From Bdellovibrionaceae bacterium UBA2351 (GTDB lineage: Bacteria; Bdellovibrionota; Bdellovibrionia; Bdellovibrionales; Bdellovibrionaceae), in contig DDTZ01000136.1 in the NCBI GenBank assembly GCA_002344565.1, forward strand, positions 1 through 31,823: 31,823 nucleotides of DNA, read 5' to 3'. How positions within the stretch are numbered: position 1 is the stretch's first letter; every line of letters begins with the position of its first letter. A model generated the notes under the pieces. That model saw only the letters and a program-made list of their open reading frames with translations, ran no database searches and was not told the DNA's origin. Below, piece after piece: positions 7,516 through 15,897 of the stretch. The position numbers and the translations under genes were made by a program.

Positions 7516-8760
7516 ATGTTGAAAGCATCACTGAAACAAACAGATGAAGCGATTTTTAATTTAATTGGAAAAGAATCTGTTCGTCAGCAAGAGGGCCTCG
7601 AAATGATCGCTTCTGAAAACTACACATCGGCAGCGGTGATGGAAGCTCAAGGATCAATCCTTACAAACAAATACGCTGAAGGTTATCCAAATAAACGCTA
7701 TTATGGTGGTTGTGAATTCGTTGATGGTATTGAACAACTTGCGATTGATCGCGCGAAACAATTATTCAACTCTTCGTATGTTAACGTACAACCTCATGCT
7801 GGATCACAGGCTAACATGGCGGTATACTTAGCTGCGCTTAAAGCCGGCGACACTATTTTAGGAATGGATTTATCACACGGCGGTCATTTAACTCATGGAA
7901 GTCCTGTTAATTTTTCAGGTTTACTATTCAACGCAACCTCTTACAAATTGGACCCAAATACTGGCGTTCTAAGTTACGACGAAATCGCAAAATCAGCCAA
8001 AGAACATAAACCCAAAATGATTATTGCTGGCTACAGCGCCTACCCTCGCTTTTTAGACTTCGCAAAGTTCAAAGAGATCGCCGATTCCGTAGGTGCGGTA
8101 TTACTCGTAGACATGGCTCACTTTGCTGGCCTTGTGGCCTCTGGCCACCATCCATCGCCGATGCCCTACGCCGATTATGTAACAACAACTACACACAAAA
8201 CTCTACGCGGTCCTCGAGGTGGTATGATCCTTACAAACAGCGAAGAAAAAGCAAAAACGATGAATTCACGTATTTTCCCGGGTATCCAAGGTGGACCACT
8301 CGAACACGTAATTGCTGGCAAAGCTGTGTGTTTTGGCGAGGCCTTAAAACCAGATTTCAAGTCCTACATTGAAAACGTTTTAGTAAATGCAAAGACATTG
8401 GCTGAAGAGTTAAAACGAAATGGATTCAAGTTAGTTACGGGTGGAACTGAAAACCATTTACTACTTCTAGACCTTAGCGAATCAGCAGTCACAGGCAAAG
8501 CGGCAGAAATTGCACTTGATCAAGCAGGAATCACAGTTAACAAGAATACAGTGCCAAATGAAAAGCGCTCTCCATTTGTAACATCAGGCATCCGCATTGG
8601 AACCCCGGCATTAACGACTCGCGGAATGAAAGCCGCCGAAATGAAAAAGATCGCGGGCTGGATCACCACTGTTTTAAACAATGTCGAAGACGCCTCCACC
8701 AAAAACAAAGTCCACAACGAAGTTAAAGACCTCTGCAAGCAATTCCCCCTGCCATACTAA
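7516..8760 (+). CDS. glyA: Serine hydroxymethyltransferase
   Basis: A PLP enzyme that converts serine plus tetrahydrofolate to glycine plus 5,10-methylene-THF, feeding one-carbon units to purine and thymidylate synthesis. The 414-residue length is standard. The PLP lysine K228 is in TTTTHKTLRGPRGG, the pyridine-binding D199 is in LLVDMAHFAGLVA, and the N-terminal LEMIASENYTS and KYAEGYPNKRYYGG motifs are present. AGGAGG at 7504-7509 is a strong ribosome binding site. It ends the rightward housekeeping run and is followed by a 24-bp perfect inverted repeat. Confidence 0.97.
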   Translation: MLKASLKQTDEAIFNLIGKESVRQQEGLEMIASENYTSAAVMEAQGSILTNKYAEGYPNKRYYGGCEFVDGIEQLAIDRAKQLFNSSYVNVQPHAGSQANMAVYLAALKAGDTILGMDLSHGGHLTHGSPVNFSGLLFNATSYKLDPNTGVLSYDEIAKSAKEHKPKMIIAGYSAYPRFLDFAKFKEIADSVGAVLLVDMAHFAGLVASGHHPSPMPYADYVTTTTHKTLRGPRGGMILTNSEEKAKTMNSRIFPGIQGGPLEHVIAGKAVCFGEALKPDFKSYIENVLVNAKTLAEELKRNGFKLVTGGTENHLLLLDLSESAVTGKAAEIALDQAGITVNKNTVPNEKRSPFVTSGIRIGTPALTTRGMKAAEMKKIAGWITTVLNNVEDASTKNKVHNEVKDLCKQFPLPY

Positions 8761-8768
8761 CCGCCAAA

Positions 8769-8828
8769 AGGTACCAGGTCCTGTTTTTCCGAACACTTGC
8801 GTTATCGGAAAAACAGGACCTGGTACCT
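8769..8828. repeat. 24-bp perfect inverted repeat (REP-like palindrome or hairpin)
   Basis: A 24-bp arm (8769-8792, beginning AGGTACCAGGTCCTG) is repeated perfectly inverted at 8805-8828 around a 12-base loop. It begins 9 bp after the glyA stop. The stem is far longer than a normal terminator and is not followed by a U-run. The GGTACC...GGTACC ends and internal oligo-T/oligo-A resemble small REP-type mobile palindromes scattered in other bacteria. It may still stabilise or end the glyA transcript. Confidence 0.7.
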
Positions 8829-8912
8829 AAAGAGCGATTCTTAAATTAGCTCTGGGCCTGGGTTTTGGCGCTATCTCATATTTAATGTTTTTTATTTTGT
8901 CGAATTATTGGT

Positions 8913-8930
8913 CTGTTTTTATAAAAACAG
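8913..8930. repeat. 18-bp perfect palindrome upstream of the LytM lipoprotein gene
   Basis: CTGTTTTTATAAAAACAG is perfectly self-complementary and lies 82 bp upstream of the ATG at 9013. It has the look of a dimer-binding operator with CTG/CAG ends. The remaining sequence from 8829 to 9012 is AT-rich and contains no other gene. It is not a good terminator because the stem is almost all A-T. Confidence 0.35.
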
Positions 8931-9012
8931 GACTTTTTGCCTATTTAATCAAGACTTTAGGTGATTTTACTATTTACCGAAAGACGAAAGTAGTTATAAT
9001 GGGAGGATACAC

Positions 9013-9642
9013 ATGAATAAAAAAAATATACTTATTGTTACAATTCTATCAGTCCTGCCGCTAACGAGCTTCATGTCTTCATGCTCAACATCACCGACAT
9101 CAGTTAGTCGTGAAATCGGCTCAGTTCAACCAGTTGTGCTAGAATCAAAAAACTCTAAAATTTCAGATGAGTTGTCACGCACTCCTCAATCAATGGCTCA
9201 AAGAAAATACTTTGACTGGCCAATCGATGAGGCTCGCTTAACCCGCGCCTATAGCGCCGATCCCGTTAAACACCCAAAACGTCGCCTTAAAAAGCGTTCT
9301 CACTGGGGAATCGATCTGGCTTCAAATAAAGGCACACCCATCTATTCAAGCCATCACGGAACCGTAGTGTACTCTGGCCGTGACTTTAAAGGGTACGGCA
9401 AGATGCTTTTAGTCGAGGGTGAAAATGGTTGGGCTACCATCTACGCTCATCTGGATAAAATTCTAGTAAAAGAAGGTCAAAAACTCCGACAAGGTGACCT
9501 TCTTGGTTTAATGGGTAAGACAGGACGCGTAACAGGCGTTCACCTGCACTTTGAAATACGCCAAAACAAAGACGCGTATGATCCTCTTTTATTCTTACCA
9601 AATGGCGAAAAAATTGCCTCTAAGCTGTCAGCTAAAAATTAG
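9013..9642 (+). CDS. Lipoprotein with LytM/M23 peptidase domain (NlpD/EnvC-like)
   Basis: A 209-residue protein with a lipoprotein signal: lysine-rich start, hydrophobic core and lipobox-like FMSSC with C24 as the lipid-bearing cysteine. Residues 65-205 form a LytM/M23 domain. The zinc-site residues are all present: H97 and D101 in SHWGIDLA, H146 in IYAHLDK, and H177 and H179 in GVHLHFEI. It may therefore be an active peptidoglycan endopeptidase at the cell envelope, unlike degenerate NlpD/EnvC activators. The ATG follows GGGAGGA at 9001-9007. It runs convergently into the gene at 9645 with only 2 bp between stops. Confidence 0.85.
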   Translation: MNKKNILIVTILSVLPLTSFMSSCSTSPTSVSREIGSVQPVVLESKNSKISDELSRTPQSMAQRKYFDWPIDEARLTRAYSADPVKHPKRRLKKRSHWGIDLASNKGTPIYSSHHGTVVYSGRDFKGYGKMLLVEGENGWATIYAHLDKILVKEGQKLRQGDLLGLMGKTGRVTGVHLHFEIRQNKDAYDPLLFLPNGEKIASKLSAKN

Positions 9643-9644
9643 TT

Positions 9645-10574
9645 CTAGAAAAAGTTTATGTTGGCGACGAGGGATAGATTTGTTTTATCAAGTCGAATAT
9701 CCCTCCAAACCCATTGTAGATTAGGGTACAAATACAGATCACGAGTGATCGTGATGCCCACGCCTAAAGACTGAGTGGCTTCATCCCAAACGTAATTATT
9801 AAAATCTTTACGATTAGAGTAGAATCCAGCACCACGATACACGGTTCGGAAGGAATACACTGAGTTAAACTCATATTCCGCAAACGGATAAATGCCAGCT
9901 GTGTTTAGAGTCTCTTCTGCATTGCTTTCACTAAAACCTTTGTACATCTCGTGGCTAAACAAAAAGACAACGCCGCCTTGCCAACCGGAATCACCAAAAT
10001 CATACAGATAGGTGTAATAAAAACCCAGTTCATAATCGATATCAATAGCTTCAACTAGTTCTTTAGACGTATACTTAACCAAGGAAAACGACAAAACATG
10101 CTGACTTGATGACAGCCCAAACAGATTAGAAAACGAAGCGTACGGGTTTTCAATTTGCAACTCTTGAGAACTAAACCCAGGTGTCGTAACCCCAATGCCG
10201 GTTCCCAAATTAACATGGTTATTCTCATTGCATCTATACTTTGCGGAGATATTACCTGTTAGCTTTGTGTTGCGCTCAAAAATCGGCCCTGGAGAAAGCT
10301 TTGGTCGCGTAGGTCCAAATGGTTTGTACACTGAACCACCGCTATAGCTGAAATCGGTTTGCACCGACAGTGGCGATTTCGAACCCGTCGAAGCTCTTAA
10401 TCTTGAATTTTTAATCTCATCATCAATGTCGTTTGATTCGCTTGAAGACATGTCAGTTAACGTAGTTGTTGTTGCTTTTACGCTAGTCGATTCGGCCCAT
10501 CCAACAACTGAAAAAAGAAAAATTAGAACAATACAAAGTAGGTGCGACATCTGCACAAAGATATACATTTCCAT
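9645..10574 (-). CDS. Predicted outer-membrane beta-barrel protein
   Basis: A 309-residue protein with an N-terminal hydrophobic segment (LLCIVLIFLFSVVGWA, cleavage probably near AES). A polar, serine/threonine-rich linker of about 40 residues follows, then many alternating amphipathic strands rich in Tyr, Phe and Gly. It ends in ...SLVANINFF, a terminal phenylalanine typical of outer membrane barrels. The barrel call is inferred from pattern, not a recognised family. The first ATG (10574) has no good Shine-Dalgarno; the ATG eight codons later (MSHLL, 10550) is a reasonable alternative. It is divergent from the patatin gene, with a 144-bp AT-rich gap lacking a clear promoter. Confidence 0.6.
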   Translation of the reverse strand: MEMYIFVQMSHLLCIVLIFLFSVVGWAESTSVKATTTTLTDMSSSESNDIDDEIKNSRLRASTGSKSPLSVQTDFSYSGGSVYKPFGPTRPKLSPGPIFERNTKLTGNISAKYRCNENNHVNLGTGIGVTTPGFSSQELQIENPYASFSNLFGLSSSQHVLSFSLVKYTSKELVEAIDIDYELGFYYTYLYDFGDSGWQGGVVFLFSHEMYKGFSESNAEETLNTAGIYPFAEYEFNSVYSFRTVYRGAGFYSNRKDFNNYVWDEATQSLGVGITITRDLYLYPNLQWVWRDIRLDKTNLSLVANINFF

Positions 10575-10718
10575 GTAAACTTAGTAAATTAGGTAAAACT
10601 CATAAAGTAAAAATTATCCAATTTCTTTAGAAATCTTTATCAATTCTAACCACGCAGAAAGTCTGGCTTTAAATTTATTCTCTTTTTAACAACCTAAAGT
10701 TGATTGTACTCTTAGTTT

Positions 10719-11849
10719 ATGAGTCAAATAGCCCTCATTTTGTCAGGCGGTGGCGCCCGCGGCGCTTACCAAGCTGGAGTTGCACAAGGTATTTACGAAG
10801 TCTTAAAATCGGCCGGCCTACCTATGAAAATCGATCATTTTTCAGGAGTCAGCGCTGGGGCTATCAACGCGGCTCACCTCGCTAGCCAATGGCACGATCA
10901 AGAACACGCCATAAAAACCTTAGTAGATCTTTGGTCCCAATTAAAAAGTTCAGATATTTACTACACAGATGCGATCAATCTAGGAAAGATTGGCCTCAAA
11001 TGGGTCAGCGAATTGTCTCTTGGCGGCGCCACGGGCACAGCAAACGAAGGGCGGGCCCTTCTCGACACGGAACCGCTTAAGACCTTTCTTAAAGGAAAAT
11101 TAGATACCAATAAAATCGCCAGTAACTTAGATAAAGACCTATTCCGATCACTTATCATTACGGCCGTAGATTACTACGATTCCACTGCTGTCTCCTTCAT
11201 TCAAACTAACAAAGAATTTAAATCTTGGAAAAAACAACGCCGTACATCCGAAGAAGCCAAAATCACCGTGGATCATATACTCGGATCAAGCGCAATTCCC
11301 CTTTTATTTCCACCAAGACCAATTGAAAACAGATTCTTTGGTGATGGGTGCGTGCGCAACTCCCACCCATGCGCGCCAAGTATCTACCTAGGCGCCCAAA
11401 AACTGCTTGTCATTGGGGTAAAGAGTCGCGCGAGCAATTCTTACGAAAAAGAATCTCATATTATGACCAAAGCGCCTTCAGTTGCCCGTGTCGTAAACCT
11501 TTTATTAAATGCTGTCCTCCTAGATAACGTTGAGCATGATGTTGAGCGCTTGATTCGAATGAACCAAATCGTTCATCAGGCCGACAACAGCCCGAATCTG
11601 TCTTATAAAAAATTAGATTTTGTTTTCATTTCTCCATCGCGCGATATCGGCGCCTTGGCTTCAAAACACATGTCAAAGGTTCCAAGAATTATTCGATATT
11701 TAATTAAAGGGCTTGGCAGCCTAGAAGATGCCAACGAATTAGTGAGCTATCTACTATTTGAGTCACCGTTTTGTTCAGAGTTAATAGAAATGGGATTTCA
11801 AGATGCACTTGATAACCGCGAAAAGATTATCGCACTTTTCCGCGACTAA
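10719..11849 (+). CDS. Patatin-like phospholipase family protein
   Basis: A 376-residue patatin-family lipid acyl hydrolase. The oxyanion loop SGGGARGAYQAG (residues 9-20), the nucleophile S45 in GVSAG and the catalytic aspartate D209 in FFGDGC form the family's Ser-Asp dyad. No signal peptide is visible, so the protein is cytoplasmic or exported by a non-Sec route. Such enzymes release fatty acids from phospholipids and in predatory or pathogenic bacteria can act on foreign membranes, but the target here is unknown. The ATG lacks a strong Shine-Dalgarno. It is convergent with kup, 8 bp between stops. Confidence 0.88.
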   Translation: MSQIALILSGGGARGAYQAGVAQGIYEVLKSAGLPMKIDHFSGVSAGAINAAHLASQWHDQEHAIKTLVDLWSQLKSSDIYYTDAINLGKIGLKWVSELSLGGATGTANEGRALLDTEPLKTFLKGKLDTNKIASNLDKDLFRSLIITAVDYYDSTAVSFIQTNKEFKSWKKQRRTSEEAKITVDHILGSSAIPLLFPPRPIENRFFGDGCVRNSHPCAPSIYLGAQKLLVIGVKSRASNSYEKESHIMTKAPSVARVVNLLLNAVLLDNVEHDVERLIRMNQIVHQADNSPNLSYKKLDFVFISPSRDIGALASKHMSKVPRIIRYLIKGLGSLEDANELVSYLLFESPFCSELIEMGFQDALDNREKIIALFRD

Positions 11850-11857
11850 TTTTTTAA

Positions 11858-13753
11858 TTATATCTCGACCTGAATACCCACTTCAATCACTTGATTAGGT
11901 GGAATTTTAAAGAACGCCGTTGGTCTTTGTGCGTTTCGAGTCATGAATGCAAACAATCGCTCGCGCCACAGTGGCATATTCGGCTCATTCGATGGAAGAA
12001 TCGTTTCACGCCCCAACACAAATGTCGTTTCACTGATGTTAAAATGAATATTATTTTGCCTTAACGCTTCAAGAATGTGCTTCATTTTCGGAATTTCTAA
12101 AAATCCATAGTACACTAGAATACGATAAAAATTCGGAATAATTTCTTGAATCTCTACGCGTGAGCGCTTTGAAACAATCGGGATCTCTTTTGTCATAATA
12201 GTTAAAATAGCGACCCGCTCATGAAGAACTTTATTGTGCTTTAAGTTGTGAAGCAGCGGAACAGGAACACCCCAAGGGTCCCCAGCCATGTATATGGCTG
12301 TCCCAGAAATTCGTATCGGCGGATTATGAAGCAGTTTCTGGCAAAAATCTTCCACCGATACGCTCCGTTCTTTAAGTTTTCGATATAAAATACGACGCCC
12401 TTTCTGCCATGTTGTCATCAATATATAAATGACAGCTCCCATCACGATCGAAACCCAGCCCCCGTGAGAAATTTTAATCGCATTCGCACTAAAGAAAACA
12501 AGGTCAATAAACAAGAACACCCCAAACACAGCAGCACACTTAGCAAAACCCCAACCCCAACGCTGCCTCGCCACTTCAAAAGCTAGAATAGCCGTAATTA
12601 CCATAGTTCCCGTTACAGCTATACCGTAGGCAGCTGCCAACTGACTCGAACTTTTAAATGTAATTACCAACCATATTACACCTAAAAACAAAGCCCAATT
12701 CATGGACGGAATATAGATCTGACCCATTTCCGAAGATGATGTGTGAATGATCGTCACGCGAGGCCAGAATCCCAACTGAATGGCCTGCCGAGTGATCGAA
12801 AACACACCTGTGATTAAAGCTTGAGAAGCAATTACAGTCGACATCATTGATAGCAGGACCATCGGCGCCAAACCCCATTTAGGAACTAAAAGATAAAATG
12901 GGTTCGAGATAGCGCTTGGATCACTCAACAACAAGCCTCCTTGGCCAAAGTAATTCAAAATCAAACCGGGAAATCCAACCAAAAACCACGAGTATCGAAT
13001 GGGACTACGACCGAAATGCCCCATGTCCGCATAGAGCGCTTCACCGCCCGTGACTACGAGAACTACAGATCCCATAACAACAAACGCCTCTGTCCCGTTG
13101 CGAACAATAAAGTCAATAGCGTAGGTCGGACTCATCGCCCATAAAACTTCGGGATTTAAACTAATGCCATATACACCTAAAATACCCAAAGCTAAGAACC
13201 AAACAAAAATAATTGGACCAAACACGACCCCAATTCGTCCCGTACCGAAACGCTGAACCATAAACAACATAGTTAAGATAAATATTGTTACCGGAATAAC
13301 AAATGGCTTAAAACTTTTGGTGATATATTCAAGACCCTCAACCGCCGACAATACAGAAATGGCCGGAGTGATAACTCCGTCACCATATAATAACGCCGCT
13401 CCAAAAATACCAAGGATTACAAAAAAAGCCTTTCGTTTTGCGTTCGTCGCATCCGACAACGGTCGAATTGCTAAGGCCATTAAAGATAAAATTCCACCTT
13501 CACCCTTATTGTCCGCACGCAAAATCAGCATTACGTATTTAAAGTTAATGATCAGCATAAGTGTCCAAAAAATCAAAGACAATACACCCATTACATTGTC
13601 ATAATTTAAAGGAAGACCATGTTCTGCACTGAAACATTCACGTAGCGCATATAGAGGAGATGTTCCGATATCGCCGAAAACAACGCCCAAAGCACCTAGC
13701 GCTAGAAAAAAAAGAGATGATGATTTAGACCCAGCTGATTTTACGTCTGACAA
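11858..13753 (-). CDS. kup: Kup-family low-affinity potassium uptake protein
   Basis: A 631-residue integral membrane protein, normal length for Kup/HAK/KUP K+ transporters. The family motif GDIGTSPLYALRE lies in the first membrane helix, and GAALLYGDGVITPAISVLSAVEG follows in the next conserved region; about twelve hydrophobic helices precede a C-terminal cytoplasmic domain of roughly 170 residues. It imports K+ probably with protons. The start is TTG 13753 with GTGGG about six bases upstream, as no ATG or GTG fits before the conserved segment. Upstream lies a 20-bp sequence (13770-13789) that recurs almost exactly upstream of the gene starting at 17354. Confidence 0.93.
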   Translation of the reverse strand: MSDVKSAGSKSSSLFFLALGALGVVFGDIGTSPLYALRECFSAEHGLPLNYDNVMGVLSLIFWTLMLIINFKYVMLILRADNKGEGGILSLMALAIRPLSDATNAKRKAFFVILGIFGAALLYGDGVITPAISVLSAVEGLEYITKSFKPFVIPVTIFILTMLFMVQRFGTGRIGVVFGPIIFVWFLALGILGVYGISLNPEVLWAMSPTYAIDFIVRNGTEAFVVMGSVVLVVTGGEALYADMGHFGRSPIRYSWFLVGFPGLILNYFGQGGLLLSDPSAISNPFYLLVPKWGLAPMVLLSMMSTVIASQALITGVFSITRQAIQLGFWPRVTIIHTSSSEMGQIYIPSMNWALFLGVIWLVITFKSSSQLAAAYGIAVTGTMVITAILAFEVARQRWGWGFAKCAAVFGVFLFIDLVFFSANAIKISHGGWVSIVMGAVIYILMTTWQKGRRILYRKLKERSVSVEDFCQKLLHNPPIRISGTAIYMAGDPWGVPVPLLHNLKHNKVLHERVAILTIMTKEIPIVSKRSRVEIQEIIPNFYRILVYYGFLEIPKMKHILEALRQNNIHFNISETTFVLGRETILPSNEPNMPLWRERLFAFMTRNAQRPTAFFKIPPNQVIEVGIQVEI

Positions 13754-13769
13754 TATATTCCCACTTCTG

Positions 13770-13789
13770 TTCTTTGACTTGATCTTAAC
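13770..13789. repeat. Copy 1 of a 20-bp motif shared by two divergent intergenic regions
   Basis: TTCTTTGACTTGATCTTAAC is repeated with one change (A to G) at 17372-17391. Both copies lie in divergent intergenic regions, 16-17 bp from the start codon of the leftward gene. A second shared word, ACCACATAACTT, is at 13828-13839 here. TTGACT inside it could be a -35 element for rightward transcription, but no convincing -10 follows at both sites. Confidence 0.55.
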
Positions 13790-13888
13790 ACTATTCCTAA
13801 GTTTTCAAAGTTTTATCCATAACGCACACCACATAACTTGAAACCACTCGAATTCATAATAGCGTATTTTTTGCACATAGAGGGGTCT

Positions 13889-15238
13889 ATGCAGTTTGTT
13901 TTTATTTTATTACTTTTTGGAATCACCACTGCCGTTGGACAGACACTTCCATTTCTCGATAGTCAATTTTCATGCTTCAAATCTGACCAAGCGAAGACGT
14001 ACATTCAAGATTTTAAAATCAAAACCGCCTCGTTTGGTGGCGTCGAGCTATGTAATCCGAACCACGACTTCAAAAAACTCCTGAACGACTTAAGCATCAT
14101 TGAACACGGTCGTTTTTCGAACTCTGGTCAATCTGGATTTATTCGTGGTTTTATCCCTAGCAGTCAGTACTACAATTGGACAAAAACGCAAATCCTACGG
14201 ATTCAACGTGAACACAATGACCCACAGGCTATTGCTGTCAATGTCCGAGGCCATGTTTCGATTCAAGATTATTATGGCCGCCTTTCTGTTCTTGGCCGAG
14301 TCGGCACATTATTACATGAAGCTCGTCATACGGCTTACTACCCTCACACTTTATGCCTTAACGGCCCCTATGCCGAGTTGCCAGTTAACGGTTGCGATCC
14401 AGATTTTAGTTCCGGGGGCGCCCACGCTGTCGAAATGGAATACTATGCACGCGTAAGTGTTCAGGGCCAAAACTTCCACCCTATGTATAAAGCGATGGCG
14501 CGCTTAAGCGCTATGGCCCGTGCCAACTTTGTATTCAACAAATCGCCATTGATAAAACGTGATGGCCTGCTCATCCAAACCACCAGCGGTTCTTTTTGGT
14601 TGCTCGATCAAACGCGTTGGATTCAACGTCCTGCAATTACCTATAATCAACGTTCGGTAACTGGTCGACTCAAACGCACATCGTTTGGTGCGAGTCTTTT
14701 CACTGGCAATCAAGCCTATGCCATCGAACTATATGAAAACGTCGATCCCTTTGAAGCTATTTTAGATTCGTTTTCTTACTATAAAACCCTGATTAATCTA
14801 AATACCCATCTTGCTGACTTTGAAGAATTCGATATTGGGGCTAAGCGAAATATAGTTTTAATCACACCAAGCCAACAATTCGCATCCTATAACTTTAAAT
14901 TAGGAAAATGGAATCCGGCTCAAGCCTTGGGTTTTAAGCCACTCTTAACCAGCCCCTATCTTGCTGATGGCAAACAAGGGTATTTTTTAGTGGACTCTAA
15001 CGCCGGTGTTTTCGCTTTTGACACGGAAAAAAACTCATTTGTGAAGACCTCTTTAAATTGGGACCTAAATGCCCAATCAATAGTTAAGGCGAATGGGAAA
15101 ATTTACTCACTTAGAATTGATAAAAAGATATTTTATTTAAACGGGAATCAATGGACTGAATTAGCATTGCCTAAAAACACAATGGCGGAACAGATCTCAT
15201 CTGTTCCGTTATACAACGCTTTTAATATATTAGAATAA
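13889..15238 (+). CDS. Predicted secreted HExxH metallopeptidase-like protein
   Basis: A 449-residue protein whose N-terminal MQFVFILLLFGITTAVGQ is a signal peptide. The segment GTLLHEARHTA carries an HExxH zinc motif (H143, E144, H147). A glutamate in GGAHAVEMEYYA (E182 or E184), about 35 residues later, could be the third ligand as in gluzincins. Nearby cysteines (C156, C169) may form a disulfide. Residues ~225-445 contain repeated short strand blocks (e.g. KIYSLRIDKKIFYLNGNQW) reminiscent of a beta-propeller. Start ATG 13889 follows GAGGGG; an in-frame TTG at 13838 lies upstream of the signal peptide and is rejected. Two bases separate it from the next gene. I do not recognise the exact family. 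Confidence 0.65.
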   Translation: MQFVFILLLFGITTAVGQTLPFLDSQFSCFKSDQAKTYIQDFKIKTASFGGVELCNPNHDFKKLLNDLSIIEHGRFSNSGQSGFIRGFIPSSQYYNWTKTQILRIQREHNDPQAIAVNVRGHVSIQDYYGRLSVLGRVGTLLHEARHTAYYPHTLCLNGPYAELPVNGCDPDFSSGGAHAVEMEYYARVSVQGQNFHPMYKAMARLSAMARANFVFNKSPLIKRDGLLIQTTSGSFWLLDQTRWIQRPAITYNQRSVTGRLKRTSFGASLFTGNQAYAIELYENVDPFEAILDSFSYYKTLINLNTHLADFEEFDIGAKRNIVLITPSQQFASYNFKLGKWNPAQALGFKPLLTSPYLADGKQGYFLVDSNAGVFAFDTEKNSFVKTSLNWDLNAQSIVKANGKIYSLRIDKKIFYLNGNQWTELALPKNTMAEQISSVPLYNAFNILE

Positions 15239-15240
15239 CT

Positions 15241-15873
15241 ATGGAATTATTTAAGAAAAAAACATTTTGGTACGTACTTATTACTTTACTTGTATTCTTC
15301 ACCGACATTTGGGTGTACTTTTACCTAAAAAACAGACCCGCAGCCTTAACTCAGCCCACGTCTTTGGCTCTTAATCCAACACACAACCAAGAAATAAAAT
15401 CTCCAGAGCCCCTGAAACCAAACACTCCTGAAATCCTACATCCGCCGGCAGAAGAACTCAAAGCCATAAAGACCCAGGCCGAAAAGCTTTCTGAAAGTGA
15501 AATTCGACAACTGGCACACGACGCTGTCAACCCTCAGATTAGCCAAGACCAGCGATTTAAATCAGTTTATCTCCTTGCCCACAATGGTCATGCTTCACAC
15601 GTTCTTAAAGAAATTATAGAAACCCCCATCCCAGAGAACATTCACGAACGCGAACGTGATTTTGAACACATTCTACGCGCTCAAGCTGTTGAAGGTATAG
15701 AGATGGGTTTTGAGAAAAACATTTCTCGTCAGGCTTTACATGATTTAATGCAAACTACAGACAACGCCTTCCTTCTGGATCGCTTGAACAGAGCCAAAAA
15801 TAGCCTAGATGGCGTTAGCGACTCATCAGAAGTCCAGGATAATAAAGAGCTAGAAAAAATTATAGAAAACTAG
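15241..15873 (+). CDS. Membrane-anchored protein of unknown function
   Basis: A 210-residue protein with a basic N-terminus and one membrane helix at about residues 9-27 (FWYVLITLLVFFTDIWVYFYL). A proline-rich spacer (about 35-75) follows, then a helical domain of charged repeats (about 80-195) that looks HEAT-like. The topology suggests an inner-membrane anchor with the helical domain in the periplasm. It starts 2 bp after the HExxH gene and ends 24 bp before the GYF_2-PilZ start, so the three are probably co-transcribed and may work together. No family recognised. Confidence 0.6.
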   Translation: MELFKKKTFWYVLITLLVFFTDIWVYFYLKNRPAALTQPTSLALNPTHNQEIKSPEPLKPNTPEILHPPAEELKAIKTQAEKLSESEIRQLAHDAVNPQISQDQRFKSVYLLAHNGHASHVLKEIIETPIPENIHERERDFEHILRAQAVEGIEMGFEKNISRQALHDLMQTTDNAFLLDRLNRAKNSLDGVSDSSEVQDNKELEKIIEN

Positions 15874-15897
15874 GTGTCGTCGTTTATAATTTCTTAT

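Noticed and set aside
8913..8930. Palindrome as a LexA box
   Set aside because: The CTG and CAG ends are 12 bp apart rather than the 10 of the E. coli box, and as I recall Bdellovibrio LexA uses a different sequence (TTACN3GTAA type).
8995..9000. Perfect TATAAT with TTTACC 16 bp upstream, as promoter for the LytM lipoprotein gene
   Set aside because: Transcription would begin at about 9007, inside or past the GGGAGGA ribosome binding site, so the message would lose it.
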